DNA of 7,783 nucleotides from Pseudomonadota bacterium (GTDB taxonomy: Bacteria > Desulfobacterota > Desulfobacteria > Desulfobacterales > Desulfosarcinaceae). The notes under the pieces were generated by a model. The model did no database searches, was not told the origin of the DNA, and saw nothing but the letters and a program-made list of their open reading frames with translations. The translations under genes and the position numbers were made by a program. The stretch is from contig JAEYRZ010000041.1 of NCBI GenBank assembly GCA_023435265.1, forward strand, positions 1-7,783, written 5' to 3'. Numbering within the stretch: position 1 is the first letter of the stretch; every line of letters begins with the position of its first letter. Below, one piece after another: positions 1 through 6,926 of the stretch.

Positions 1-1376
<1,376 letters not shown>

Positions 1377-1415
1377 GCGAATATCTCCTCGTCAAATCGT
1401 CTCGGCCCGTCCGGC

Positions 1416-1444
1416 ACTATAACCACGAAACCACGCTTTTCCAA
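1416..1444 (-). promoter_or_regulatory. Sigma-70-type promoter of copA
   Basis: On the minus strand TTGGAA (1439-1444, 4 of 6 matches to TTGACA) is followed by a 17-base spacer and TATAGT (1416-1421, 5 of 6 matches to TATAAT). Transcription would begin near 1409, giving a leader of about 33 bases before the copA ATG. The normal 17-base spacer argues against a CueR/MerR-type promoter, which needs 19-20 bases. No experimental support. Confidence 0.6.
1421..1435. repeat. Tandem direct repeat AACCACG x2 in the copA promoter spacer
   Basis: AACCACG occurs at 1421-1427 and again at 1429-1435, an exact 7-base repeat with an 8-base period. It fills most of the spacer between the -35 and -10 elements of the copA promoter. 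A regulator bound here would block polymerase, so this is a candidate operator, but it matches no metal-regulator box that I can name. Confidence 0.4.
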
Positions 1445-1470
1445 AAAGAGCCGTCACCGGCGCAATTCTT

Positions 1471-1484
1471 ACTGAACGAACAGT
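1471..1484. promoter_or_regulatory. Short inverted repeat upstream of the copA promoter
   Basis: ACTG and CAGT arms frame six bases (ACTGAACGAACAGT), about 27 bases upstream of the copA -35 box. The position would suit an activator site. The arms are short and the match could be chance. Confidence 0.2.
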
Positions 1485-1556
1485 TGTGCCGTCCCGAAAA
1501 TTGGACTCCGAGAACGGACATTTCCACCCGTCCGACCCGCCGCCCGGCGAAGGCGA

Positions 1557-1796
1557 TCAGTGACAGGCCGGCGGGCGTCCGCCGGTGGCCTTCGTCAGAC
1601 GGTCGAGATAGCGGCGCCAGAACCCTTTACGCCGGGTCAAGGTGTAGCTTTGGGGGTCGGTCTCGAATGAGCGCCTGCAGGATTCACTGCAGAAGTAAAG
1701 CTGAATGCCGTTGTAGCACATATCGGCCGCCGCCGATCGGGTATCCACCGACATGCCGCAGACCGGATCGATGTAATGCTCGGGGTATTTTCTCAT
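1557..1796 (-). CDS. YHS-domain protein (small, probably metal-related)
   Basis: A 79-residue protein. YHS domains are short cysteine-containing modules often found beside or fused to copper P-type ATPases and other metal proteins; this one probably binds or hands over metal, but the exact role is unknown. The domain covers residues 8-50: DPVCGM (10-15), then YFCSESC (34-40) and a phenylalanine-aspartate-proline end. C13, C36 and C40 are the likely metal ligands. The tail (55-79) is basic and ends in a further Cys-His. No signal peptide, so probably cytoplasmic. I chose ATG 1796 because AAAGGAG sits 6 bases before it and the YHS homology begins at once. The frame stays open to 1949, but that extension has no ribosome site and abuts the stop of the zraP-like gene. 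It lies between the ZraP-like gene and copA, same strand, beyond a terminator. Confidence 0.85.
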   Translation of the reverse strand: MRKYPEHYIDPVCGMSVDTRSAAADMCYNGIQLYFCSESCRRSFETDPQSYTLTRRKGFWRRYLDRLTKATGGRPPACH

Positions 1797-1847
1797 TTCA
1801 GGCTCCTTTCCACACTGTTCCACGATGCGTATCCGCACGCACGGGAA

Positions 1848-1859
1848 GACCGGCCGGTC
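1848..1859. repeat. Perfect 12-base palindrome upstream of the YHS gene
   Basis: GACCGGCCGGTC is a perfect palindrome 52 bases upstream of the YHS start codon, between the terminator of the zraP-like gene and the YHS gene. It could be an operator, but a GC-only core of this length is not rare in GC-rich DNA. Confidence 0.25.
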
Positions 1860-1896
1860 GACCAGGCCGATCGCGCTCAGCCCCTTGTTTCTGGCG

Positions 1897-1928
1897 AAAA
1901 AGGGGCCAGCCTGAGCTGACCCCTCTTT
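1897..1928 (-). terminator. Rho-independent terminator after the zraP-like gene
   Basis: Read on the minus strand, a 14-base-pair stem (two G-T wobbles, otherwise complete) closes a TCAG loop and ends in CCCCTTTTT. It begins 22 bases after the TAA stop of the zraP-like gene. On the plus strand the same positions give two real mismatches and a poorer T tract, so the orientation fits the zraP transcript. Confidence 0.8.
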
Positions 1929-1949
1929 GCGATCGAAGCGACGGCGCAA

Positions 1950-2429
1950 TTACCAGCAGCGGCCCATCCCCCTGCCCATGCCCATGCCATTTCGCATACC
2001 CATACCCAAGCCGGCGTCCGGAACGAGCTTGCGTACTTCCAGGCGATGCTGCAGCGCCTTCTGATCGAATTGCGACTCAAGCCCGGAAAGCTCCTGCTGC
2101 GCTTGAGTCAACTTGGCGTTGTCGGGATTCTGCTTGATCAGTTCCGCCTGCATGGCCAGGCGCCTCTCGGCGATCTGCTCCCGCAGGGTCCGGGTCTCGT
2201 TGAAGAACTTTTCGCGGGCGACATCCAGTTTCTGGGCATCTTCCTGCGAAAGGTTCCGCATGCCGTGCATCGGGTACCCGTAGCCGTCGTCGTCCATCAT
2301 GCCGTGGCCGTAGCCCGGGCCGTGACCCATGCCGCGCCCGTAACCGCCTCCATGGGCAAAGACGACGGCCGCTCCGGCCAATACGATGAACATGGCAATC
2401 CATACGCTTTTTTTGCTGATCTGCTTCAT
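1950..2429 (-). CDS. zraP: ZraP/Spy-like periplasmic metal-resistance protein
   Basis: A 159-residue secreted protein of the Spy/CpxP/ZraP group: periplasmic helical proteins that bind metal and/or act as chaperones under envelope stress. Residues 1-25 form a signal peptide ending VFA, followed directly by HGGG. Residues 26-57 are rich in His, Gly, Met and Tyr, a probable metal-binding stretch. Residues 58-137 form the helical core (LSQEDAQKL, then long charged helices with the usual NPDNAKL turn). The tail is a Gly-Met-Arg run ending CW, much like the Gly/Met end of E. coli ZraP. ATG 2429 has AAAGGAG 7 bases upstream. A perfect sigma-54 promoter lies in front, as for E. coli zraP, which is controlled by the ZraSR two-component system; no zraSR genes are in this window. 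A strong terminator follows. Zinc versus copper or another metal cannot be decided from sequence. Confidence 0.87.
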   Translation of the reverse strand: MKQISKKSVWIAMFIVLAGAAVVFAHGGGYGRGMGHGPGYGHGMMDDDGYGYPMHGMRNLSQEDAQKLDVAREKFFNETRTLREQIAERRLAMQAELIKQNPDNAKLTQAQQELSGLESQFDQKALQHRLEVRKLVPDAGLGMGMRNGMGMGRGMGRCW

Positions 2430-2482
2430 TTGAACGCTCCTTTTTCTTGATTGATCCAGTAAATGTCGACAACCGCCTGAAG

Positions 2483-2498
2483 AGCAACCCGCGTGCCA
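2483..2498 (-). promoter_or_regulatory. Sigma-54 (-24/-12) promoter of the zraP-like gene
   Basis: On the minus strand the sequence is TGGCAC-N5-TTGCT, a full match to the sigma-54 consensus. The invariant GG and GC doublets are separated by exactly 10 bases. Transcription would start near 2472, giving a leader of about 43 bases. Such promoters need an enhancer-binding activator acting from roughly 100-200 bases upstream, where inverted repeats are present (2548-2653). This agrees with the known sigma-54/ZraR control of zraP in enterobacteria. Confidence 0.8.
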
Positions 2499-2531
2499 TT
2501 TTCGCCGTTGGGCCGGTAACCGTCTGATCCA

Positions 2532-2559
2532 AATATATTTTGTTATTGCAGCCTGTCAA
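2532..2559 (-). promoter_or_regulatory. Possible sigma-70 promoter of the zraP-like gene
   Basis: On the minus strand a perfect TTGACA (2554-2559) is followed by a 16-base spacer and TATATT (2532-2537, 5 of 6). An A tract lies upstream (complement of 2569-2574). This would give a leader of about 95 bases and a basal transcript besides the sigma-54 one. The -35 overlaps an inverted repeat, so either a repressor site or coincidence is possible. Confidence 0.5.
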
Positions 2560-2574
2560 AAGGCCTGCTTTTTT
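2548..2574 (+). terminator. Terminator-like hairpin in the divergent region (uncertain)
   Basis: GCAGCCT (2548-2554) pairs with AGGCCTGC (2561-2568, one bulged C) around a six-base loop, followed by six T. It looks like a weak intrinsic terminator on the plus strand, though no plus-strand gene ends here. It could attenuate a long btuF leader, or the inverted repeat could be a protein site over the minus-strand -35 box. It could also be coincidental. Confidence 0.3.
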
Positions 2575-2596
2575 AGAATCAGCACGGGGAGCGAAC

Positions 2597-2653
2597 GGGT
2601 AAATCCGATACGCCATCCTGGATCCAGACGACGAACATGTGAAAATTTTACCC
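2597..2653. repeat. Nested inverted repeats, candidate activator site
   Basis: Outer arms GGGTAAA (2597-2603) and TTTACCC (2647-2653) enclose a perfect palindrome CTGGATCCAG (2618-2627). The palindrome centre is about 150 bases upstream of the predicted sigma-54 start of the zraP-like gene, a normal distance for an enhancer-binding protein. The block is also 98-154 bases before the btuF start, so it may serve btuF instead. Confidence 0.35.
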
Positions 2654-2750
2654 ACTTCAGGGCGGTCGATCTCGGAGCCAATATTCCGTGTTGATCTTCG
2701 CAGCGACTTTGAGCATTTAAAAAGGACCAAACAACAGGAGCCGAATCCCT

Positions 2751-3680
2751 ATGCCCGGTTACCCGGCTAAACCGCTGCGTCTCCGCCTGGCCAGCCTGGT
2801 GCTGATTTGCTTTGCGATAACCGCAGGCACGGCCGCGCAGGCCGCTGCGGCGCGTACGCTCGTCGATCCTTTAGGGCGCCGCGTGACCGTGCCCGACGAG
2901 CCCCGGCGGGTGGTTTCACTCGCCCCCAGCATCACGGAAATCGTGTTCGCACTCGGCAAAGAAGCGCAGCTCGTAGGTGTGACCCGCTTCAGCGATTATC
3001 CGCCCGCCGCTCTGGCGCTGCCCAAAGTGGGTTCGTACGTGCAGCTCGATGTGGAACGCATTGCGGCCCTGCGCCCCGACCTGTGCATCGCCATCAAGGA
3101 CGGCAATCCGCTTACAGCCATCGAGCAGCTCGAAGGACTGGGCGTCCCGGTCTTTGCCGTCGACCCGCACGACCTGGATTCGGTCCTGCGGAGTATCGCG
3201 ACCCTCGGCGATCTGCTCAACGCCGCGCGGCGGGCGCATGCGGTCACCTCCGCAATGCAGGCGCGGCTTGAACGGATTCGGCAACGGGTGGCTGGGACAA
3301 CCAGCCGCCCGCGTGTCTTTTTCCAACTCGCCGCTTCGCCCCTGGTTTCGGTGGGCGGCGGAACGTTCATTCACGACCTGATCGTCAGGGCGGGCGGCAC
3401 GAATGTGGCCGACGGACCCAATCCCTACCCGCGCTACTCCCGCGAACAGGTTATCGCGCTGGCGCCGGAAGTCATCGTGATCTCCTCCATGGAACGCGCC
3501 GCGGTATTCGAACAGATCAAGGACGAATGGATGCAATGGCCGGTCATCCCGGCCGTGGCGCACAGGGCGGTCTTCATCGCGCCATCCAATCTTTTCGACC
3601 GCCCTTCGCCGCGCCTCGTGGAGGCGCTCGAATTGCTGGCCGGCTACATCCACCCCGAACTGGGCGAGGGGCAGCCGTGA
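2751..3680 (+). CDS. btuF: Vitamin B12 (corrinoid) ABC transporter, periplasmic binding protein
   Basis: Captures cobalamin in the periplasm and delivers it to the BtuCD channel. 309 residues. A signal peptide (1 to about 31, ending AQA) has no lipobox, so the mature protein is soluble and periplasmic. The class III binding fold is clear: RRVVSLAPSITEIVFALG (52-69), VGVTRFSDYPP (75-85) and PSPRLVEAL (286-293). E102 (in LDVERI) and E232 (in SREQV) match the two glutamates of E. coli BtuF that make salt bridges to BtuC. AGGAG lies 10 bases before ATG 2751. The stop overlaps the btuC start. Iron-siderophore or heme binding proteins share the fold, but the SREQV and FDRPSPR segments resemble BtuF most. 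Confidence 0.88.
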   Translation: MPGYPAKPLRLRLASLVLICFAITAGTAAQAAAARTLVDPLGRRVTVPDEPRRVVSLAPSITEIVFALGKEAQLVGVTRFSDYPPAALALPKVGSYVQLDVERIAALRPDLCIAIKDGNPLTAIEQLEGLGVPVFAVDPHDLDSVLRSIATLGDLLNAARRAHAVTSAMQARLERIRQRVAGTTSRPRVFFQLAASPLVSVGGGTFIHDLIVRAGGTNVADGPNPYPRYSREQVIALAPEVIVISSMERAAVFEQIKDEWMQWPVIPAVAHRAVFIAPSNLFDRPSPRLVEALELLAGYIHPELGEGQP

Positions 3681-4675
3681 ACCCCACCGCCGCACACCGT
3701 CCCCGGCGCGCCATTCCGGTGTTGCTGGCCCTGCTGGTGCTCCTGGCGCTGACGATTCTCATCGGGCTCTCGGCCGGGTCGGCCGGCGGTGGACCATCGG
3801 CGCTGTTGCGCGCCCTGCTGCAGCAGGACGAATTTCTGCGCGACATCATCTGGCGCCTGCGCCTGCCGCGCGTTCTGTTGGCGGCGCTGCTGGGGGCCAT
3901 TCTGAGCCTTGGCGGCATGGTCTTCCAGGCCTTGTTGCGCAATCCGCTGGCCGAACCGTATATCCTGGGTATATCGGGAGGCTCGGCCATCGGCGCGATC
4001 AGCGGTATTTTGATGGGCCTGGCCCGTTTTCCGGGCGTTTGGCTGATGGGTTTTCTGGGCAGCCTGGCGGCATTGGGCCTGCTTTTCCTGATGGCGGCGG
4101 GCCGCACCTTTTCACGCGGCAACACGCTGCTGCTCTCCGGCGTGATCGTCAACGCCTTCTGCTCGGCGGTGATCATGTTCCTGATCTCCATGGCCCAGGA
4201 CCACCGGCTGCAGGACATCGTTTTCTGGATGATGGGCGATTTTTCGGGTGCCACCACCGACAAGGTCCTGCTGCTGGTCGCCACGGCGCTGCCCTGTTTC
4301 GCCTTCATTTTCGCGCGTTCGCACAGCTTGAACCTGTTGACGCTGGGCAGCGAGATGGCCCAGAGCATGGGCGTGCACATCAAACGCACCACCGTCCTGC
4401 TGCTGCTCGCCACCTCGCTGATGGTCAGCGCGACGGTGAGTTACTGCGGATTGGTGGGCTTCGTGGGGCTGGTGATGCCGCACCTGCTGCGGCTCGCCCT
4501 GGGCCCGGATCATCGTCTGCTGGCGCCTGCCGCGGTTCTGGGCGGCGCCGCCTTCATGGTGCTCTGCGATGTCCTGGCACGCACGCTGCCGTCGCAAGGT
4601 GAGATGCCGGTGGGCGTGATTACGGCCCTCATCGGCGCACCGCTGTTCATTTACCTTTTGAAAAAGTCGAACTGA
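3677..4675 (+). CDS. btuC: Vitamin B12 ABC transporter, permease
   Basis: Inner-membrane channel of the FecCD/BtuC family; two copies form the path through which the corrinoid passes. 332 residues, normal for the family, mostly hydrophobic helices. Family landmarks: RLRLPR at 60-65 before a glycine-rich helix, LLRNPLAEPYILG (86-98) with the following GGS, and GFVGLVMPHLLR near the end, the region that contacts the ATPase. I chose GTG 3677: it overlaps the btuF stop by four bases, has GAGGGG 5 bases upstream, and gives the usual short cytoplasmic start before helix 1. The frame is open back to 3527 inside btuF, but that extension is not membrane-like and is the shadow of btuF. Translation is probably coupled to btuF. 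Substrate assignment depends on btuF. Confidence 0.9.
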   Translation: MNPTAAHRPRRAIPVLLALLVLLALTILIGLSAGSAGGGPSALLRALLQQDEFLRDIIWRLRLPRVLLAALLGAILSLGGMVFQALLRNPLAEPYILGISGGSAIGAISGILMGLARFPGVWLMGFLGSLAALGLLFLMAAGRTFSRGNTLLLSGVIVNAFCSAVIMFLISMAQDHRLQDIVFWMMGDFSGATTDKVLLLVATALPCFAFIFARSHSLNLLTLGSEMAQSMGVHIKRTTVLLLLATSLMVSATVSYCGLVGFVGLVMPHLLRLALGPDHRLLAPAAVLGGAAFMVLCDVLARTLPSQGEMPVGVITALIGAPLFIYLLKKSN

Positions 4676-4676
4676 A

Positions 4677-5507
4677 TTGCGCGTGAACGCACCCAAGCCC
4701 GATATCGCCACCGCCGTCAAGGTCACGGGGCTGGCCCACGCTTTTGGACGCCACCAGGTGCTGGAATCCCTTACCTTCGAGGTTCCCGCGGGGATATTCT
4801 TCATCATCATCGGTCCCAACGGATCGGGCAAGACCACGCTGCTGAAGCTGCTTACCGGGCTGTTGCCGCCGCAAACGGGCCGCATCGACGTGCTGGAGCG
4901 CGCCATCGACGCCTATCCGCCCCGCCAGCTGGCACGCCGGATCGCCTACGTGCCGCAGCAGGCACCGAGCGGCTTCGCGTTCAGAGCGCTCGATATCGTG
5001 ATGATGGGCCGCGCACCCCACCTGGGCCTGTTGGGCCTCGAAAGCCCCGCCGACCGCGCCCTTGCGCTCCAGGCCATGGAATTGACGCACACCGCCCATC
5101 TGGCCCGGCGCCCTGTCGACCAGCTCAGCGGCGGCGAACAGCAGCGCGTTTTCATTGCCCGGGCGATCTGTCAGGAACCTCAAATCCTGCTGCTCGACGA
5201 GCCCACGGCATCGTTGGACATGTCGCACCAGGTGCGGATCATGGATGTCCTGGAAAACCTGAAAGCCGAGCGGCGTCTTACCGTGGTGATGGTTTCCCAC
5301 GATCTGAATATGGCCGCCATGTACGCCGACACCTTGCTGCTGCTCGACCGCGGCCGCGCCGCGCGCCTCGGACCGCCCCGACAGGTCCTCGATTATGCGC
5401 TCCTGGAGAAGGTATACGGCTGCGCGCTGCTTGTCGATCAAAGCCCTCTGGGCGACTACCCCAGGGTCCACCTGGTGCCGGCCCGCTATTTGAACCCCGA
5501 AAAGTAG
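4677..5507 (+). CDS. btuD: Vitamin B12 ABC transporter, ATP-binding protein
   Basis: Cytoplasmic ATPase that drives the BtuC channel; works as a dimer. 276 residues from a TTG start. Walker A GPNGSGKT (46-53), Q-loop YVPQQ (91-95), signature LSGGEQQR (150-157), Walker B ILLLDEP (170-176), D-loop SLD (179-181) and switch histidine H208 are all present, so it should be active. A C-terminal extension of about 35 residues, found in many iron/B12 ATPases, follows. The start is uncertain: TTG 4677 is one base after the btuC stop and GTG 4683 is two codons later; neither has a clear ribosome site, so coupling to btuC translation is likely. The order btuF-btuC-btuD is compact and supports one transporter. 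Confidence 0.9.
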   Translation: MRVNAPKPDIATAVKVTGLAHAFGRHQVLESLTFEVPAGIFFIIIGPNGSGKTTLLKLLTGLLPPQTGRIDVLERAIDAYPPRQLARRIAYVPQQAPSGFAFRALDIVMMGRAPHLGLLGLESPADRALALQAMELTHTAHLARRPVDQLSGGEQQRVFIARAICQEPQILLLDEPTASLDMSHQVRIMDVLENLKAERRLTVVMVSHDLNMAAMYADTLLLLDRGRAARLGPPRQVLDYALLEKVYGCALLVDQSPLGDYPRVHLVPARYLNPEK

Positions 5508-5530
5508 GTCGAGGGGGCTAAAGTGGGGCG

Positions 5531-5556
5531 TGTAACTTTTTCCGGTTTTATTCGTT
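5531..5556 (+). promoter_or_regulatory. ECF-sigma-type promoter before the sigma factor gene
   Basis: TGTAAC (5531-5536), followed by a T run, then CGTT (5553-5556) after a 16-base AT-rich spacer. An AAC-containing -35 and a CGT-containing -10 at 16-17 bases are the hallmark of ECF sigma promoters. It lies 11 bases before the first possible start codon of the sigma gene and only 23 bases after the btuD stop, so it probably lets the sigma factor transcribe its own operon. Transcription would start near 5562, giving a very short leader. Confidence 0.6.
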
Positions 5557-5566
5557 TATCGGATGT

Positions 5567-6040
5567 GTGAACACCTTCATGGATCTTTATAACCAGGAAC
5601 GGCGGCGGTTTTTCGCATACCTGATCCGACGCGGGGCGGATTATCAACTGGCCTGCGACATTCTGCAGGAGACCTTCGCCCGGCTTTATGCAAAGTATCG
5701 GCCCGAGCGTTTTTCTCCCGCACTGCTGTATACGATCGGCCGTAACCTCCTCCTGGATGCTTTGCGCGCGCGCCGGCGGCATTCATCCGCGCAGCAGGCG
5801 GCCGAGCCGCCGGCCGATGATCCCGAGCACGACCTGATGGTGCGCGACGAGTACCGGAGGGTGCTCGACGCCATGCGCCACCTGACGGAAGAGGAACGAG
5901 ATCTGCTTGCGCTGGTCGTGAGCAGCGGTTTGACCTATCAGCAGATCGCCGAGATGACCGGCACCAGCTTGGCCAATGTCAAAGTCAAGATCCATCGGGC
6001 CCGGAAAAAGCTCAGAAATTTACTTGGAGCAGACCCATGA
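5567..6040 (+). CDS. ECF-type RNA polymerase sigma factor
   Basis: Directs RNA polymerase to a small set of promoters once released from its anti-sigma partner. 157 residues. Region 2 spans about 5-71 (RRFFAYLIRRG, CDILQETFARLY, then a helix with IGRNLLLDALR that binds the -10). A charged linker covers 72-95. Region 4 spans 98-153, with the helix-turn-helix LTYQQIAEMTGTSLANVKVKIHRAR (122-146) that reads the -35. Regions 1 and 3 are absent, as usual for ECF factors. The start is uncertain: GTG 5567 has only a weak GGA nearby, and ATG 5579 is four codons later. If the predicted promoter is right the mRNA leader is tiny in both cases. The stop overlaps the next gene as ATGA. I cannot assign an ECF group number. 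Confidence 0.93.
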   Translation: MNTFMDLYNQERRRFFAYLIRRGADYQLACDILQETFARLYAKYRPERFSPALLYTIGRNLLLDALRARRRHSSAQQAAEPPADDPEHDLMVRDEYRRVLDAMRHLTEEERDLLALVVSSGLTYQQIAEMTGTSLANVKVKIHRARKKLRNLLGADP

Positions 6041-6609
6041 AAGACCTTTTAATCAGCGCCTATATCGACGACGAACTCGATCTGCACGAAAAGACCCTCT
6101 TCGTTGAAGCCATCCATGCCGAAAAGGATTTCAAGGAACGCACCGTCGCGCTGCTCAATCAGGAACAACGGCTCCGCGCCGAGGTGGTGACCCGCACGCC
6201 CGAATCCGGGGTCCATCGCAGCCGAACGTCTGTCCGGCGGATCCTGGCTCCCTTCGGATCGTTTGCGGCCGGACTTGCGGCTGCGATGCTGCTGATCCTG
6301 GTATGGATGCCCAGGGAGGAAGGGATCGAGGGCGACCGCTGCCTGCATCCCTATCGATTCGTTATTTTCCAGCCGGATGCCCGGCGCGTCGAGCTTGCCG
6401 GAAGCTTCAACGCCTGGCGGAAAATCCCCCTGAATCCAGCCGGTCGGAGCGGCTACTGGGAAATCACGCTCGACCTTCCGGAAGGGGATCACCGTTTCAG
6501 TTACATCATCGAGGGAAACCAGCGGCTGGCCGATCCCACCCTTCCCAACCGCGAAACCGACGATTTCGGCGGCGAAAACTCCATTTTAACACTGAAGCAG
6601 GAAACATGA
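6037..6609 (+). CDS. Membrane anti-sigma-like protein with external CBM48/glycogen-binding fold
   Basis: Not a named gene. 190 residues in three parts. Residues 1-55 are cytoplasmic and begin like many anti-sigma factors (ISAYIDDELD at 6-15, then a helix), but where zinc anti-sigma factors have the CxxC pair there are K30 and K33, so no zinc site. A single membrane helix spans about 70-91, preceded by arginines (61, 63, 67, 68), which puts the N-terminus inside. Residues 103-187, outside, match the CBM48/AMPK-beta glycogen-binding fold: VELAGSFNAW (118-127), LDLPEGDHRFSY (145-156), a DP turn (166-167) and DDFGGENSILTL (175-186). Role inferred: holds the sigma factor until the outer domain or a partner senses something. 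ATG 6037 overlaps the sigma stop, with GGAG 7 bases upstream. The sigma/anti-sigma pairing rests on gene order and topology. Confidence 0.82.
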   Translation: MKDLLISAYIDDELDLHEKTLFVEAIHAEKDFKERTVALLNQEQRLRAEVVTRTPESGVHRSRTSVRRILAPFGSFAAGLAAAMLLILVWMPREEGIEGDRCLHPYRFVIFQPDARRVELAGSFNAWRKIPLNPAGRSGYWEITLDLPEGDHRFSYIIEGNQRLADPTLPNRETDDFGGENSILTLKQET

Positions 6610-6926
6610 GCCGATGCCTGCTGTTGATTCTGGCCGCGGTCTGGCCGCTGTCCGGGTGCGCCGCCCACTATCAAAAGTCGAACGGCGACCAGGTCGCGCT
6701 TTACCTCAGGGCGCCCGCCGCCCGGACCGTGCTTCTCGTCGTGACCGAAGACACGCTCCGGTCGATTCCAGCGGTACGGACCATCTCGGGGAACTGGAAA
6801 AACACGCTGAAACGCAAACGGGGATTCAACTATTTTTATCTGGTGGACGGGAAACCGTATGTTCCGGATTGCGTTTTCAAGGAAAAGGACGATTTCGGGG
6901 GGTATAACTGTGTCTACTCACCATAA
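6606..6926 (+). CDS. Small lipoprotein with divergent CBM48-like fold
   Basis: Not a named gene. 106 residues. A lipoprotein signal peptide ends in the lipobox LSGC with C18 as the lipidated residue; the next residue is Ala, not Asp, so outer-membrane sorting is expected. Residues 28-105 are a shortened relative of the outer domain of the preceding protein: both contain G-x-W then TL, an aromatic Y before (I/V)-(E/D)-G, a proline, and DDFGG-x-N (95-101 here). The FNAW tryptophan strand is not preserved. C89 and C102 could form a disulfide in the periplasm. ATG 6606 overlaps the previous stop as ATGA, with AGGA just upstream. The frame is open back to 6303 inside the anti-sigma gene, but that part is its shadow. 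Likely a partner or competitor of the sensor domain; this is inference. Confidence 0.78.
   Translation: MSRCLLLILAAVWPLSGCAAHYQKSNGDQVALYLRAPAARTVLLVVTEDTLRSIPAVRTISGNWKNTLKRKRGFNYFYLVDGKPYVPDCVFKEKDDFGGYNCVYSP

Larger units (their letters stand above)
2430..2750. other. Divergent intergenic region between zraP-like gene and btuF
   Basis: This 321-base stretch is clearly more AT-rich than its surroundings. It holds the leader and two candidate promoters of the zraP-like gene (minus strand), a plus-strand terminator-like hairpin (2548-2574), a nested inverted repeat (2597-2653) and the ribosome site of btuF (AGGAG, 2736-2740). I found no convincing promoter for btuF. The least bad is TTGATC at 2691-2696 with a poor -10 (CATTTA, 2714-2719). 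I see no protein-coding frame of substance and no B12-box of a cobalamin riboswitch. Confidence 0.7.

Noticed and set aside
1797..1949. 51-residue N-terminal extension of the YHS protein
   Set aside because: No ribosome site at its ATG, it abuts the previous stop, covers the terminator, and the YHS homology begins at the internal ATG with a good ribosome site.
2077..2730. Minus-strand frame of 217 residues overlapping zraP and the intergenic region
   Set aside because: It is out of frame with the clearly homologous ZraP-like protein and crosses its promoters; the translation has no recognisable domain.
2430..2750. Cobalamin riboswitch before btuF
   Set aside because: I looked for the B12 box and its conserved core and saw none.
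3527..3676. 50-residue upstream extension of BtuC
   Set aside because: It lies within btuF, is not membrane-like, and GTG 3677 has a ribosome site and gives the family length.
6303..6605. 101-residue upstream extension of the lipoprotein frame
   Set aside because: It overlaps the CBM48 domain of the preceding gene in another frame; the lipobox signal peptide begins exactly at ATG 6606.
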